Below are positions 48,253-57,460 of a stretch of DNA of 64,000 nt, piece after piece. The position numbers were made by a program, and so were the translations under genes. Location of the stretch: the NCBI RefSeq assembly GCF_038811545.1, contig NZ_CP133319.1, forward strand, positions 682,001-746,000. The letters run 5' to 3'. The notes below the pieces were generated by a model. It was not told the DNA's origin, ran no database searches, and saw only the letters and a list, made by a program, of their open reading frames with translations. Numbering within the stretch: the stretch's first letter is position 1; each line of letters opens with the position of its first letter. The DNA is from Rhodoligotrophos sp. CJ14. Lineage in GTDB: Bacteria > Pseudomonadota > Alphaproteobacteria > Rhizobiales > Im1.

Positions 48253-48324
48253 TCTGAACCCCCTGTCCGTACGACGATTATCCGGGATCGGCCTGCGATT
48301 GCGGACCGATCCGATGCGTAGAGT

Positions 48325-50169
48325 TTACGAGGGAAGCTGACGAACAGCTCCCTTCGCAGCGCTTGTCGCAAAGGCGGCATAGGCCTTGAGCGCTTTGCTT
48401 ACCTTCCGGTTTCGCTTCACAGCCGGCTGCCAGGCCGCCTCGCCTTTGGCTTCCATGGCCTGGCGGCGGGATGCGAGTGCATCATCGCTAACGGCGAGAT
48501 GGATGCGGCGGCCGGGAATGTCGATCTCGATCATATCCCCATCTTCCACGAGGCCAATCGTGCCGCCCTCGGCGGCTTCCGGCGACACATGTCCGATCGA
48601 GAGGCCCGAGGTGCCGCCTGAGAAGCGGCCATCGGTCACCAGCGCGCAGGCAGCACCGAGCCCTTTGGATTTGAGATAGCTTGTGGGATAGAGCATCTCC
48701 TGCATGCCAGGCCCGCCGCGCGGTCCTTCATAGCGGATCAGCACCACGTCACCGGCTTTGATCTTATTGGTGAGAATAGCGCTCACCGCCGCATCCTGGC
48801 TCTCAAAAATGCGTGCAGGCCCTTTGAAGCGGAGGATGCTCTCATCGACACCTGCCGTTTTAACGATACAGCCGTCCTCCGCAAGATTGCCGTAGAGCAC
48901 CGCGAGCCCGCCATCTCGGGCGAAGGGATGCTCGGCGGAGCGGATCACCCCGCTTTCGCGGTCATCATCGACGCTGTCATAGCGGCGATCCTGCGAGAAG
49001 GCGACTTGGGTTGGCACACCGCCGGGGGCTGCCCGATAGAAATCATGAACCGACGGGCTCTTCGTGCGCTTGATATCCCAGCGGTCGAGGGCTGCCGCAA
49101 GCGTCTCGGAATGGATGGTGCCGACACTGGTATCGAGCAGCCCGGCCCGGTCGAGCTCGCCGAGAATGCCCATGATGCCGCCGGCGCGATGCACATCTTC
49201 CATATGGACGTCGCTCTTCGCGGGCGCCACTTTGCAGAGAACTGGCACGCGCCGTGAGAGCCGGTCGATATCACTCATGGTGAAATCGATTTCACCCTCG
49301 TGCGCCGCCGCCAGAAGATGCAGGACAGTATTGGTCGAGCCGCCCATGGCGATGTCGAGCGTCATGGCATTCTCGAAAGCGGCGAAACTCGCAATCGAAC
49401 GCGGCAGCACGCCTTCATCGCCCTGCTCGTAATAGCGGCGGGCGAGATCGACGATCAGGTGGCCTGCTTCGACGAACAGGCGCTTGCGATCCGCATGGGT
49501 GGCCAAGACCGAGCCATTGCCAGGCAAGGCAAGCCCCAATGCTTCGGTGAGGCAGTTCATGGAATTGGCCGTGAACATGCCCGAGCACGATCCGCAGGTG
49601 GGACAGGCCGAACGTTCGATGGCCTGCACATCCTCATCCCGCACCCGGTCATCGGCCGCCGCCACCATGGCATCGACCAGATCGAGCGCACGGCTCTTGC
49701 CCGCGAGAACCACCTTGCCCGCTTCCATCGGGCCGCCCGACACGAACACCGCCGGAATATTCAGGCGCAATGCCGCCATCAGCATGCCCGGCGTGATCTT
49801 GTCGCAATTGGAGATGCAAACCATGGCATCTGCACAATGGGCATTGACCATGTACTCGACGCTGTCGGCGATGATCTCGCGTGATGGCAGCGAATAGAGC
49901 ATGCCATCATGGCCCATGGCGATGCCGTCATCCACCGCGATGGTGTTAAATTCCTTTGCAACGCCGCCGGCTTTCTCGATCTCGCGCGCGACGAGCTGGC
50001 CCAGATCCTTCAGATGCACATGCCCAGGCACGAATTGCGTGAAGGAGTTCACCACCGCGATGATCGGCTTGCCGAAATCCTCATCCCTCATGCCAGTGGC
50101 GCGCCAAAGCCCGCGCGCGCCGGCCATGTTGCGGCCGTGGGTGGTGGTTCTGGAGCGATAAGGTGGCAT
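48325..50169 (-). CDS. ilvD: Dihydroxy-acid dehydratase
   Basis: The protein has 614 residues, the normal length. Cluster and substrate blocks are [100 protein letters not shown]. It dehydrates dihydroxy-isovalerate and -methylvalerate in valine and isoleucine synthesis, using an Fe-S cluster, in the cytoplasm. ATG 50169 begins [21 protein letters not shown]. Confidence 0.98.
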   Translation of the reverse strand: MPPYRSRTTTHGRNMAGARGLWRATGMRDEDFGKPIIAVVNSFTQFVPGHVHLKDLGQLVAREIEKAGGVAKEFNTIAVDDGIAMGHDGMLYSLPSREIIADSVEYMVNAHCADAMVCISNCDKITPGMLMAALRLNIPAVFVSGGPMEAGKVVLAGKSRALDLVDAMVAAADDRVRDEDVQAIERSACPTCGSCSGMFTANSMNCLTEALGLALPGNGSVLATHADRKRLFVEAGHLIVDLARRYYEQGDEGVLPRSIASFAAFENAMTLDIAMGGSTNTVLHLLAAAHEGEIDFTMSDIDRLSRRVPVLCKVAPAKSDVHMEDVHRAGGIMGILGELDRAGLLDTSVGTIHSETLAAALDRWDIKRTKSPSVHDFYRAAPGGVPTQVAFSQDRRYDSVDDDRESGVIRSAEHPFARDGGLAVLYGNLAEDGCIVKTAGVDESILRFKGPARIFESQDAAVSAILTNKIKAGDVVLIRYEGPRGGPGMQEMLYPTSYLKSKGLGAACALVTDGRFSGGTSGLSIGHVSPEAAEGGTIGLVEDGDMIEIDIPGRRIHLAVSDDALASRRQAMEAKGEAAWQPAVKRNRKVSKALKAYAAFATSAAKGAVRQLPS

Positions 50170-50430
50170 CGTCGTCTGGTCCCTATATTCTCAACGTCGG
50201 CTGACGCGTCCGCTCCAAATTCACTTAATGGAAGATCGGGCGGCACTCCAGCATTTTGGCTGCATTGCCGATCAGCTCGACAAGACTGCCATCCGGCAAG
50301 CTTGATCTCTTCGCAAGCTTATGCCCCCGGCCGGATACTCACAATAGGCAGCAACGTCCCCGCGCCTCAGCTGACAAAATCCCCGACGTCGAGGAATAAA
50401 GGAGCAAGGGACCCCCTCGTCGGCCCAGCT

Positions 50431-50463
50431 CTGGGGCAAGTCCAAGGCTGGGGCAAGTCCAAG
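50431..50463 (+). repeat. Short tandem repeat, two copies of 17-bp period
   Basis: CTGGGGCAAGTCCAAG occurs twice with period 17 at 50431-50446 and 50448-50463, about 260 bp upstream of ilvD. Its role is unknown. Confidence 0.7.
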
Positions 50464-50609
50464 CAGGCCATATCGGATCTGCGCATTCGTATCACAAGCC
50501 GGATGCGGCAAATAGGCCACCAGAGCATTTCGAGCGAGCAGGATGCCGGTTCTGCAGCCTGATGGGCACGGCAATCCAGACAGCCGTAACCGGTTCCTAC
50601 AATAGCGCC

Positions 50610-50633
50610 AGCCCCGTTTGCGAGAACGGGGCT
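50610..50633. terminator. Perfect hairpin downstream of yidB (inner)
   Basis: AGCCCCGTT, 6-nt loop and AACGGGGCT give a 9-bp GC-rich stem. It has no T-run on either strand. Confidence 0.4.
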
Positions 50634-50660
50634 GCTATCAGCGTCTATCGCTCGAAGGAA

Positions 50661-50703
50661 TCAATGGGGTCGCTCCGGGCCAGGCGCCGAGCGGCCCCAT
50701 TGA
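50661..50703 (-). terminator. Long hairpin directly downstream of yidB
   Basis: Fifteen-base arms TCAATGGGGTCGCTC / GAGCGGCCCCATTGA pair with a single T-G wobble around a 13-nt loop. It begins 14 bp after the yidB stop, where a terminator is expected, but a T-run is missing. Confidence 0.5.
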
Positions 50704-50717
50704 TTGAGGCTATAGGC

Positions 50718-51215
50718 TCATTGCTGCTTGAAGATCGAGGCGATCTGCTGAAGGCTTGGCAGCTGACCATTCGGCGTCAGCTTATCAATCACGCCGGGCA
50801 GAGCCTGAGCCAGCTGGTTCAGCAGGTCCTGCTCACTCATGCCCGTCTGTTGCGCGAGGTTGCTTACGGTCTGCTGGCCGAGTGCCGCACCGAGATGGTT
50901 GGGATCGATCGGCTTATTCTGCCCTGTGCCGACCCAAGAGGCTGCGGTGTCGCCATGTCCTGCATCCGACAGCTTGTTGAGGAGGCCTGACAGGCCGCCG
51001 AGCAACCCGCCGTCCTGATCAGAACCCGGAGCAGCGCCCGGAGCCATCCCCGCCGACTGGGGCATCCCAGCGGACTGAGGCATTCCCGCAGCCTGCGCAT
51101 CTGAACCAGACCCGAAACCGCCGCTGAGCATCTTGCCCACGAGCAGCGATCCAAGAGCGACGATCACTGGCTTTGCCAGATTTCCGCCGGGAGCAACATC
51201 ATCAAGAAGGCCCAT
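50718..51215 (-). CDS. YidB family protein (DUF937)
   Basis: The 165-residue protein begins MGLLDDVAPGG, typical of YidB; ATG 51215 is preferred because GGAGATCGAA stands before it, although an in-frame ATG lies 4 codons upstream. The middle has an AGMPQS direct repeat and a Gly-rich linker, and the C-terminal half (WVGTGQNKPIDPNHLGAALGQQTVSNLAQQTGMSEQDLLNQLAQALPGVIDKLTPNG) is the conserved domain. The function of the family is unsettled. Confidence 0.85.
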   Translation of the reverse strand: MGLLDDVAPGGNLAKPVIVALGSLLVGKMLSGGFGSGSDAQAAGMPQSAGMPQSAGMAPGAAPGSDQDGGLLGGLSGLLNKLSDAGHGDTAASWVGTGQNKPIDPNHLGAALGQQTVSNLAQQTGMSEQDLLNQLAQALPGVIDKLTPNGQLPSLQQIASIFKQQ

Positions 51216-51350
51216 TTCGATCTCCATTCAATTTTTATTCGAGTGCCGAGTGAAGCAGCATGAATAGCCATATATTTTCACCCAAGGATTTAAGGATTCT
51301 ATACGAAGACCGGTTTAAATTATCCTTCCCCAATTCTGAGAGGTGTTTAC

Positions 51351-51602
51351 ATGTCGATCCTTGCCTGGGTTATTCTCGGTCTCATCGCCGGATTTATTGG
51401 TAGCAAGATCGTGAACAGAAGCGGCCAGGGGCTGTTCATGGATATTGCTCTCGGCATCATCGGCGCAATTGCCGGCGGCTTTCTATTCAGCTTCTTCGGT
51501 GCAACCGGCATTACTGGGCTCAATCTGTATAGCCTGCTAGTCGCCATCATCGGCTCTGTTGCGGTGCTGACGATCTACCATCTCGTTGCGCGCCGAAGCT
51601 GA
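51351..51602 (+). CDS. GlsB/YeaQ/YmgE family stress-response membrane protein
   Basis: The 83-residue protein has three hydrophobic helices: MSILAWVILGLIAGFIGSKIV, then MDIALGIIGAIAGGFLFSFFG, then LLVAIIGSVAVLTIYHLV. Conserved Gly positions match the transglycosylase-associated (PF04226) family. A GAGGTGTTTAC ribosome site precedes the ATG. It is often induced by stress; the molecular role is unknown. It is divergent from yidB. Confidence 0.92.
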   Translation: MSILAWVILGLIAGFIGSKIVNRSGQGLFMDIALGIIGAIAGGFLFSFFGATGITGLNLYSLLVAIIGSVAVLTIYHLVARRS

Positions 51603-51813
51603 CCGAGGACCATGCCAGCTGTCGTTGGCCATGTGAGGCGCCGGCGACAGCAGGCATCCCGCGTTATCCGCATTCACCATAAGGCGCAATTTCCGTGCCC
51701 TTGGATGGCTTGACGATGGCCAAGCAACCGGCCAGCCGCTATCACGGATTTGACGCAAGAAGCCCTATAGCTCACATCGGATTTGAAAGGGCCGACGCCA
51801 GGGAGGACGCCAG

Positions 51814-52434
51814 ATGCTGATGACGACCGACGCCCGCGAAGCTTTGATCCTCATCGATGAGCGCAATCGCCGCGTCGGCACGGCCGAAAAATACCCCGCC
51901 CATCACCAGGGCCTGTTGCATAGGGCGTTTTCGATTTTCCTCTTCGATGATCAGGGCCGGACGCTGCTGCAGCGGCGCGCTGCTGGCAAATATCACTCAG
52001 CCGGCAAATGGGCGAATAGCTGCTGCGGTCATCCCCGGCCGGGTGAATCAACGAGGCAGGCAGCCTCGCGCCGGATCTCCGAAGAGCTGAACATCACCGT
52101 TGACCTGACCTTCGGCTTTCATTCGCGTTACCGCGCAGAACTCGACCGCGGCATGATCGAGAACGAATTCGTCTATGTCTATGCCGGGCGCGTGCCTGAG
52201 GGCGAAATATCGCCCAATCGCGCCGAAGCGGACCGCATCATGCTGGTTTCGCTCGATGAGTTGAGCGATCAGGTTGCGCAATCCGATCAACGCTATGCCT
52301 TCTGGCTCCGGCATTATCTAAGACAGCACCGCGCCGAGCTGGATCGGATGGCGGCGGAAATGGTCAAGCTGTCTGCAGGTTCCGTCCCGCCGCGCCAGTT
52401 GCCCGATCAGGTGCCCGCAAGAAACCTGTCATAA
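51814..52434 (+). CDS. idi: Isopentenyl-diphosphate delta-isomerase, type I
   Basis: The 206-residue Nudix-fold isomerase has the catalytic cysteine in WANSCCGHPRPGE, RRISEELNI of the Nudix-like helix, and the catalytic glutamate region ENEFVYVYAG. It interconverts IPP and DMAPP in isoprenoid synthesis. CAGGGAGGACGCCAG precedes ATG 51814. The last 28 bp overlap the end of the convergent hydrolase gene. Confidence 0.95.
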   Translation: MLMTTDAREALILIDERNRRVGTAEKYPAHHQGLLHRAFSIFLFDDQGRTLLQRRAAGKYHSAGKWANSCCGHPRPGESTRQAASRRISEELNITVDLTFGFHSRYRAELDRGMIENEFVYVYAGRVPEGEISPNRAEADRIMLVSLDELSDQVAQSDQRYAFWLRHYLRQHRAELDRMAAEMVKLSAGSVPPRQLPDQVPARNLS

Positions 52435-54032
52435 GCCAGAAGCGTATCGCGCACAGCTGCCTCCGATTGACCGGGATACCACACGGTCGCCGGCAGGGCA
52501 GTGACAAGCGTGCCCTTCGGCGCGATCTCCTCGGCAAGCTTCAAGCCCTCGACCAGCATGTCCGCGGGTCCTGCGCAGATCATCGCAGGCCGCGTAAGCT
52601 TTGGAAGCCGCGCTTGCGTGTCATATTCAAAGGCGGCGCGATAGGAGCGGTCATAGGTGTGCCCGCTGGAGAGCAGCCCGACCGTCCAGTCATGCAGGAA
52701 TTGCGCATCCGGAACGCCCAGGCTGCGCGCGGCGGTGCGATCCTGCCGGTACCACGGCCAGAACAGAAACATGTCGCGGCGCATATTCCAGGCCTGCTGC
52801 AAATGCAGGCCCCACCGGTCCGGGGTGAGAGGCGGGAGATAGTTCTCGAGAATGTCGGAGGTGAAGTGCGGCGGCAGCAAGGGTGGTGCCTCCAGCACCA
52901 CCCTGCCGACCCGTTCCGGCGCGATCACCGCGAGTTCGAGCGCAACACACGCTCCCGTATGGGTGCCCCACAGGTCGAATCTGTCAAAGCCGAGCGCGTC
53001 GGCCAGCTCGAGCCCGTTGCGCGCCAGGGCCGCAATATCCGTCTTTGCGAGGGAAGGCTTGTCCGACCGCCCGTTCCCCAGAAAATCTGGAGCCACCACC
53101 GCGCGGCCAGAGCTCAAGCCGCGGATGATTTCGGCGAGTGGCGCGGATGAGCCCGGTGCGGACTGGAACATCAACAGAGGTCGTGGTCCATCGCCCGCCC
53201 GGCGCAGGTGCACCCGCCCCGAGGGCGTGTCCGCGTAATCGCACCAGATCTGCCCTTCAGCCTCCGGGCGCACCGCACTGCGCGTGAAGGCAATGGGAGC
53301 AGCCTTCACCCCGAGCTCTGCTAACCGCTTGTCGATCATCGCAGGCATCGAGGCATCTTCGAGCGAGACGGCCTGCGCTGCGCGATCGAAATCGTCCATT
53401 GCGGCAAGGCAGGCATTCCACAGCGCTTCATAGCGCTCGGGTGCGGCCGCTGCCGCGACGACCGTCTCATCCAGCACATTATCGGCGGGGAGAGATGCAC
53501 CGATCCGGGCAGGCTGCGAAGGATCATCCGCCTTGAGGATATGGCGGTCACGAATATGCGCCCATAGCGCCGTCAGGTGGGTGCCATCCGGGCGCGGCTT
53601 CAGCAAGGGCGCATGGCATCGGGCAGACGCCCAGCCTTTGGCAAGATCGAGATCGGCGGCGAAAACGGCTGCAGGTTTGGTCTGCAACCGATCACATAGC
53701 GCGATGGCCAGGGGCGCAGCGAGGTCGTAGGTGAGCAACGGCGCATCGCCAAGGCCAAGCGCCGTCCAGGCCTCGGCGATAACTGCTGCGGCGCTTTCCA
53801 GATCCCGAGCCGGTGCAAATTCCGACCCGCCAATGCCCGGCAGCTCGAAAACCACCATCGTGCGGTCGCTGAACTCGACCGCGCAGTCTTGCGCTCTCGG
53901 ACCCGCCCCGAGAATGAGCCCCGGCAGCACCACCAAAGGCGCCCCATTACCCCCGCTCCAATAGCGCAGCTGGCCTTGGGATGTCGCCACATAGGCCGGT
54001 TTTACCGGCACCTGTTGCAGAAAGCTGGTCAT
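52407..54032 (-). CDS. Tandem alpha/beta hydrolase homologue lacking canonical catalytic residues
   Basis: The 541-residue protein contains two alpha/beta hydrolase folds. The N-terminal one (residues 15-250) has TYDLAAPLA at the elbow, without serine. The C-terminal one (265-541) has HLRRAGDGPRPLLMFQSAPGS, APDFLGNGRSDKP and LWGTHTGACVAL, where His358 replaces the serine; the usual final His region reads WYPGQSEAA. Its ATG overlaps the livF stop, so it is the last gene of the transporter operon and probably acts on or binds the imported compound. It may be a non-standard hydrolase or a pseudo-enzyme. Confidence 0.8.
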   Translation of the reverse strand: MTSFLQQVPVKPAYVATSQGQLRYWSGGNGAPLVVLPGLILGAGPRAQDCAVEFSDRTMVVFELPGIGGSEFAPARDLESAAAVIAEAWTALGLGDAPLLTYDLAAPLAIALCDRLQTKPAAVFAADLDLAKGWASARCHAPLLKPRPDGTHLTALWAHIRDRHILKADDPSQPARIGASLPADNVLDETVVAAAAAPERYEALWNACLAAMDDFDRAAQAVSLEDASMPAMIDKRLAELGVKAAPIAFTRSAVRPEAEGQIWCDYADTPSGRVHLRRAGDGPRPLLMFQSAPGSSAPLAEIIRGLSSGRAVVAPDFLGNGRSDKPSLAKTDIAALARNGLELADALGFDRFDLWGTHTGACVALELAVIAPERVGRVVLEAPPLLPPHFTSDILENYLPPLTPDRWGLHLQQAWNMRRDMFLFWPWYRQDRTAARSLGVPDAQFLHDWTVGLLSSGHTYDRSYRAAFEYDTQARLPKLTRPAMICAGPADMLVEGLKLAEEIAPKGTLVTALPATVWYPGQSEAAVRDTLLAYDRFLAGT

Positions 54033-54748
54033 GTTCCGAGATAGGCGGCCTTCACCCGCGGATTGTTGAGCAAGGCATCCGCCTTGTCCTCGAGGACCAA
54101 ATTGCCGGTTTCGAGCACATAGCCGCGATCGGCAAGCCTCAGCGCGAGATCGACCCGCTGTTCGACCAGCAGGATGGTGAGGCCCGCCTCATGCAGGCTG
54201 CGGATCGCATCCGCGAGCTGATCGACCATGATGGGAGCAAGGCCCAGAGATGGCTCGTCCAGCATGAGGCAGCGAGGCTCCGCCATGAGGCCACGCGCGA
54301 TGGCGAGCATCTGCTGCTGTCCGCCGCTCAACGTGCCGCCCTTCTGGTCGCGCCGCTCCTTGAGGATCGGAAAGATCGAATAGATCCACTCAACCCTATC
54401 CGCGAAGCTGCGCGCCTCCTTGCGCCCTGCCCCGTTTGCCCGGATCGCACCGAGCTCGATATGCTCATAGACCGTCATATCGGCGAATAGCAGCCGCCCT
54501 TCCGGCACATGCACCACTCCATGGGCGATGATCTCGTGCGGCTGCATGGTATCGATGCGCTTGCCGTCGAACTCGATACGCCCGGCGACCGGCCGCAAGA
54601 GACCCGAGATCGTCTTGAGCGTCGTGGTCTTGCCCGCCCCGTTAGAGCCGACCAGCGTCACGATCTCCCTTTCGCCAACCGTCAGCGAGAGATCATGGAT
54701 GACCTCGCGCCGGCCATAGCGGACCTTCACCCCGTCAAGCTTAAGCAC
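54029..54748 (-). CDS. livF: Branched-chain-type ABC transporter ATP-binding protein LivF
   Basis: The 239-residue ATPase has Walker A GSNGAGKTTTLKTI, signature LSGGQQQMLAIARGL and Walker B LMLDEPSLGLAPI, and the short LivF-type C-terminus (LALRLADRGYVLETG). It overlaps livG by 8 bp. It powers uptake by the LivHM membrane pair. The Liv name marks the family; the substrate in this operon is unknown. Confidence 0.95.
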   Translation of the reverse strand: MLKLDGVKVRYGRREVIHDLSLTVGEREIVTLVGSNGAGKTTTLKTISGLLRPVAGRIEFDGKRIDTMQPHEIIAHGVVHVPEGRLLFADMTVYEHIELGAIRANGAGRKEARSFADRVEWIYSIFPILKERRDQKGGTLSGGQQQMLAIARGLMAEPRCLMLDEPSLGLAPIMVDQLADAIRSLHEAGLTILLVEQRVDLALRLADRGYVLETGNLVLEDKADALLNNPRVKAAYLGT

Positions 54749-55520
54749 TGACCTGCTCCCGACCGAGATAGACGCGGATCACATCCGGATTATCGGCGAC
54801 CTCGCGCGGTGGCCCCTCCGCGATCTTGACCCCGTGATCGATGACCACCACCCGATCGCACACGCCCATGACCACGCGCATATGATGCTCGACGATCAGC
54901 ACCGCGATGCCGCGGCCGCGGATCTCGCGGATCATCTCGACGAGCCTCTGTCCCTCCTCCGGGTTCATGCCGGCTGCTGGCTCATCCAGAAGCAGCAGCT
55001 TCGGTTCGGCCGCCAGCGCGATCGCGATCTCAAGCCGACGGTGCTCACCATAAGACAGCGTGTCGGCCGGAAGATCCGCGCGCCCGTCGAGCTGCACGGA
55101 TTTCAGGATCTCGTGAACCTTGTCCACGATCTCGGCCTCCTGCCGCCGATAGCCGGAGGTGTGGAACATGGCGGCAACCCAGCCCTTGTCCGTGGTGCGG
55201 AACGTGGCGGCGCGCACATTGTCGAAGGTCGACATGGCCGGGAAGATACTGGTGATCTGGAAGGTGCGGGTCATGCCGAGCCGCGCCATCCTATGGGCGG
55301 GATAGCCGGTGCAATCCTGACCAAGGAAGCGGACGCTGCCGCTGGTCGGAGGCATGGAGCCCGCGATACAGTTGAAGAGCGTGGTCTTGCCGGCGCCGTT
55401 GGGTCCGATCAGCCCGACGATCTCATTTTGGCCGACGCTCAGATCAACATTGCTGACCGCGGTGAGGCCGCCGAACTTGCGGGTGAGCCCGCGCACCTCG
55501 AGAATGGCTGGCGATGTCAT
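54741..55520 (-). CDS. livG: Branched-chain-type ABC transporter ATP-binding protein LivG
   Basis: The 259-residue ATPase has Walker A GPNGAGKTTLFNCI, signature LSYGEHRRLEIAIAL and Walker B LLLDEPAAGMNPEE, with the LivG-type end KIAEGPPREVADNPDVIRVYLG. It is coupled to livM by an ATGA overlap. Confidence 0.95.
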   Translation of the reverse strand: MTSPAILEVRGLTRKFGGLTAVSNVDLSVGQNEIVGLIGPNGAGKTTLFNCIAGSMPPTSGSVRFLGQDCTGYPAHRMARLGMTRTFQITSIFPAMSTFDNVRAATFRTTDKGWVAAMFHTSGYRRQEAEIVDKVHEILKSVQLDGRADLPADTLSYGEHRRLEIAIALAAEPKLLLLDEPAAGMNPEEGQRLVEMIREIRGRGIAVLIVEHHMRVVMGVCDRVVVIDHGVKIAEGPPREVADNPDVIRVYLGREQVSA

Positions 55521-56515
55521 TCCGCAACCTCCCGAACGGCGAGCGGCTGGGGAGTGGCGGTTGTCGCACCCTGCGCCCCCGGGCGCTCGAACAACCGCCG
55601 CCAGAGGCTCACAATCCCACCGGGCAAGAAAATGACCGAGGCAATGAGCAGCGCCGCGAAGATCACGAGCCGCATGGCACCCAGCGGCCGCAAGAGCTCG
55701 AGCAGCCCCACATAGATGAGCGCGCCCACAATGGGTCCGGCGATCGTGCCGCGCCCGCCAACGATCACCATGATGATGATCGCGGCCATATAGGAAAGGC
55801 CCATCATCTCCGGCGTGATCACCTTCACGTAATGGGCATAGAGTGCACCGCTCACCCCCGCAATGGCGGTCGCCACCACGAAGCCGAGCAGCTTCATGTG
55901 GAAGATATCGATGCCGAGCGAGGAGGCGAGCTGCGGGTTCTCGCGGGTCGCGATGAAGGCGCGCCCCGTACGGCTATGCACGAGGGCATAGAGCACATAG
56001 GCGAAGAGCACCACGCAGGCGAGCGCCACGTAATAGAATGAGCGCGCATCATCGAAGGTGAGCCAGCCACTGCCGAAACTGAGCGGTGGGATATTGGAGA
56101 TGCCCATCGGCCCGCGCGTCACGTCCACCCAGTAATTGGTGATGGTGTAGAGGATCGAGCCGAAGCCTAAGGTGAGGATCGCAAATTGCGGACCCACGAT
56201 GCGCAGCGCCACATAGCCGATCACCAGCCCGAAGAGGCCGGCGATAACCCCCGCCGCGATGAGCCCCATAAGGCCGGGAAGCCCCATATCCATGCCGAGA
56301 ATGGCCGCGGCATAGGCCCCTATGCCGAAAAAGGCCGCATGCCCGAACGTCAGCTCGCCGAGATAGCCGATGATGATGTTGAGGCTGAGCGCCAGGAGCG
56401 CATAGAGCATCCACAGCACCAGCAGATGATGCACATAGGTGCTACCCGTCAGCAGGGGGAGCACCGCCAGCACGATGACCGCAATGAGGGAAGCCAGCTT
56501 GTTGTTCATGTTCAA
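55517..56515 (-). CDS. livM: Branched-chain-type ABC transporter permease LivM
   Basis: The 332-residue membrane protein has about nine hydrophobic helices and the LivM core ALSLNIIIGYLGELTFGHAAFFGIGAY and MSYMAAIIIMVIVGGRGTIAGPIVGA-like segment (LSYMAAIIIMVIVGGRG). It overlaps livG and livH by ATGA. It is the translocation partner of LivH. Confidence 0.95.
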   Translation of the reverse strand: MNMNNKLASLIAVIVLAVLPLLTGSTYVHHLLVLWMLYALLALSLNIIIGYLGELTFGHAAFFGIGAYAAAILGMDMGLPGLMGLIAAGVIAGLFGLVIGYVALRIVGPQFAILTLGFGSILYTITNYWVDVTRGPMGISNIPPLSFGSGWLTFDDARSFYYVALACVVLFAYVLYALVHSRTGRAFIATRENPQLASSLGIDIFHMKLLGFVVATAIAGVSGALYAHYVKVITPEMMGLSYMAAIIIMVIVGGRGTIAGPIVGALIYVGLLELLRPLGAMRLVIFAALLIASVIFLPGGIVSLWRRLFERPGAQGATTATPQPLAVREVAE

Positions 56516-57387
56516 GCCCTTCGTGCCGCACCGAACAGGCCTTGCGGGCGCCAGAGCAGGACGGCGATGATGATCGCGTAGCCGATCGCCTCCGCAAAGC
56601 CGAGCGAGACATAGCCGCCGCCAAGCGCCTCGATGACCCCGAGCAGCAACCCGCCGACCAAGGCGCCGGGAATGCTGCCAAGCCCGCCCATGATCACCAC
56701 GATGAAGCCCTTGAGCACCGCCCAGCTGCCAACGGTCGGGAAGATCATCGCGGTCGGTCCCACCAGCGCGCCGGCAAGGGCCGCAAGACCACCGGCCAGC
56801 GCGAACGTATAGGCATGCACCCGGCGGATATTGATGCCGGTCAGGGCGGCCCCTTCCGGGTTCTGAGCCGTGGCCCGCATCATCTTGCCGATGGTCGAGG
56901 TCTTGATGAAGAAATAGAGCGCCACCAGCACCGCCACGCCGACCAGGAAGATGACCACGCGCTGCTGTGTCACGATGAGGTCACCCATCTCGACGACCTC
57001 GTCCGAGAACGGACTGCTCACATATTTCGGATCAGCCCCGAACAGAACCTCACCGCCATTGGTCAAAAGCAGCGCGAGCCCGAGGCTGCATAGGAGGATC
57101 GTGAACTCATGCTCCCGGCGCAGCGGCCAGAAGAACAGCGAGTTGGCGAGGATTCCGAAACCGGCCACCACCACGGTGGCAATGACGGTGGCGGAGATAT
57201 AGTCCAGCCCCAGCAGGGTCATCGCGTAATAGGTGAAGAAGGCGCCCAGCATGTAAAACTCGCCATGGGCGAAATTCACGATCCTGAGGACGCCGAAGAT
57301 CAGGGTGAGGCCGGTCGCGATCAGCACATAGGTCATGCCATTGACCAGGCCATTCACGATCTGCTGGGTAAAGACAGCGAATTCCAT
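56512..57387 (-). CDS. livH: Branched-chain-type ABC transporter permease LivH
   Basis: With ATG 57387 the permease is 291 residues and begins MEFAVFTQQIVNGLVNGMTYVLIATGLTLIFG, the usual LivH start; a longer in-frame version is not preferred. The family block GGLGSIPGALVGGLLLGVIEALGG is near the C-terminus. Its gap to livK is 73 bp. Confidence 0.95.
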   Translation of the reverse strand: MEFAVFTQQIVNGLVNGMTYVLIATGLTLIFGVLRIVNFAHGEFYMLGAFFTYYAMTLLGLDYISATVIATVVVAGFGILANSLFFWPLRREHEFTILLCSLGLALLLTNGGEVLFGADPKYVSSPFSDEVVEMGDLIVTQQRVVIFLVGVAVLVALYFFIKTSTIGKMMRATAQNPEGAALTGINIRRVHAYTFALAGGLAALAGALVGPTAMIFPTVGSWAVLKGFIVVIMGGLGSIPGALVGGLLLGVIEALGGGYVSLGFAEAIGYAIIIAVLLWRPQGLFGAARRA

Positions 57388-57460
57388 AGATTTACTCGCA
57401 AAAGCGGTCGGGAGGCTGCGCGATGGCAGCCTCACCTCGGGTAAGATCGGACCGCAGGCG

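Larger units (their letters stand above)
50170..50717. other. Intergenic region upstream of ilvD, no supported gene
   Basis: This 548-bp gap contains a short tandem repeat and two strong hairpins (listed separately). Open frames on both strands lack ribosome sites and family features. It must carry the ilvD promoter; I see no obvious leader-peptide attenuator. Confidence 0.55.

Noticed and set aside
50272-50574. 100-codon minus-strand frame upstream of ilvD
   Set aside because: It includes the 17-bp tandem repeat and shows no coherent hydrophobic or domain pattern.
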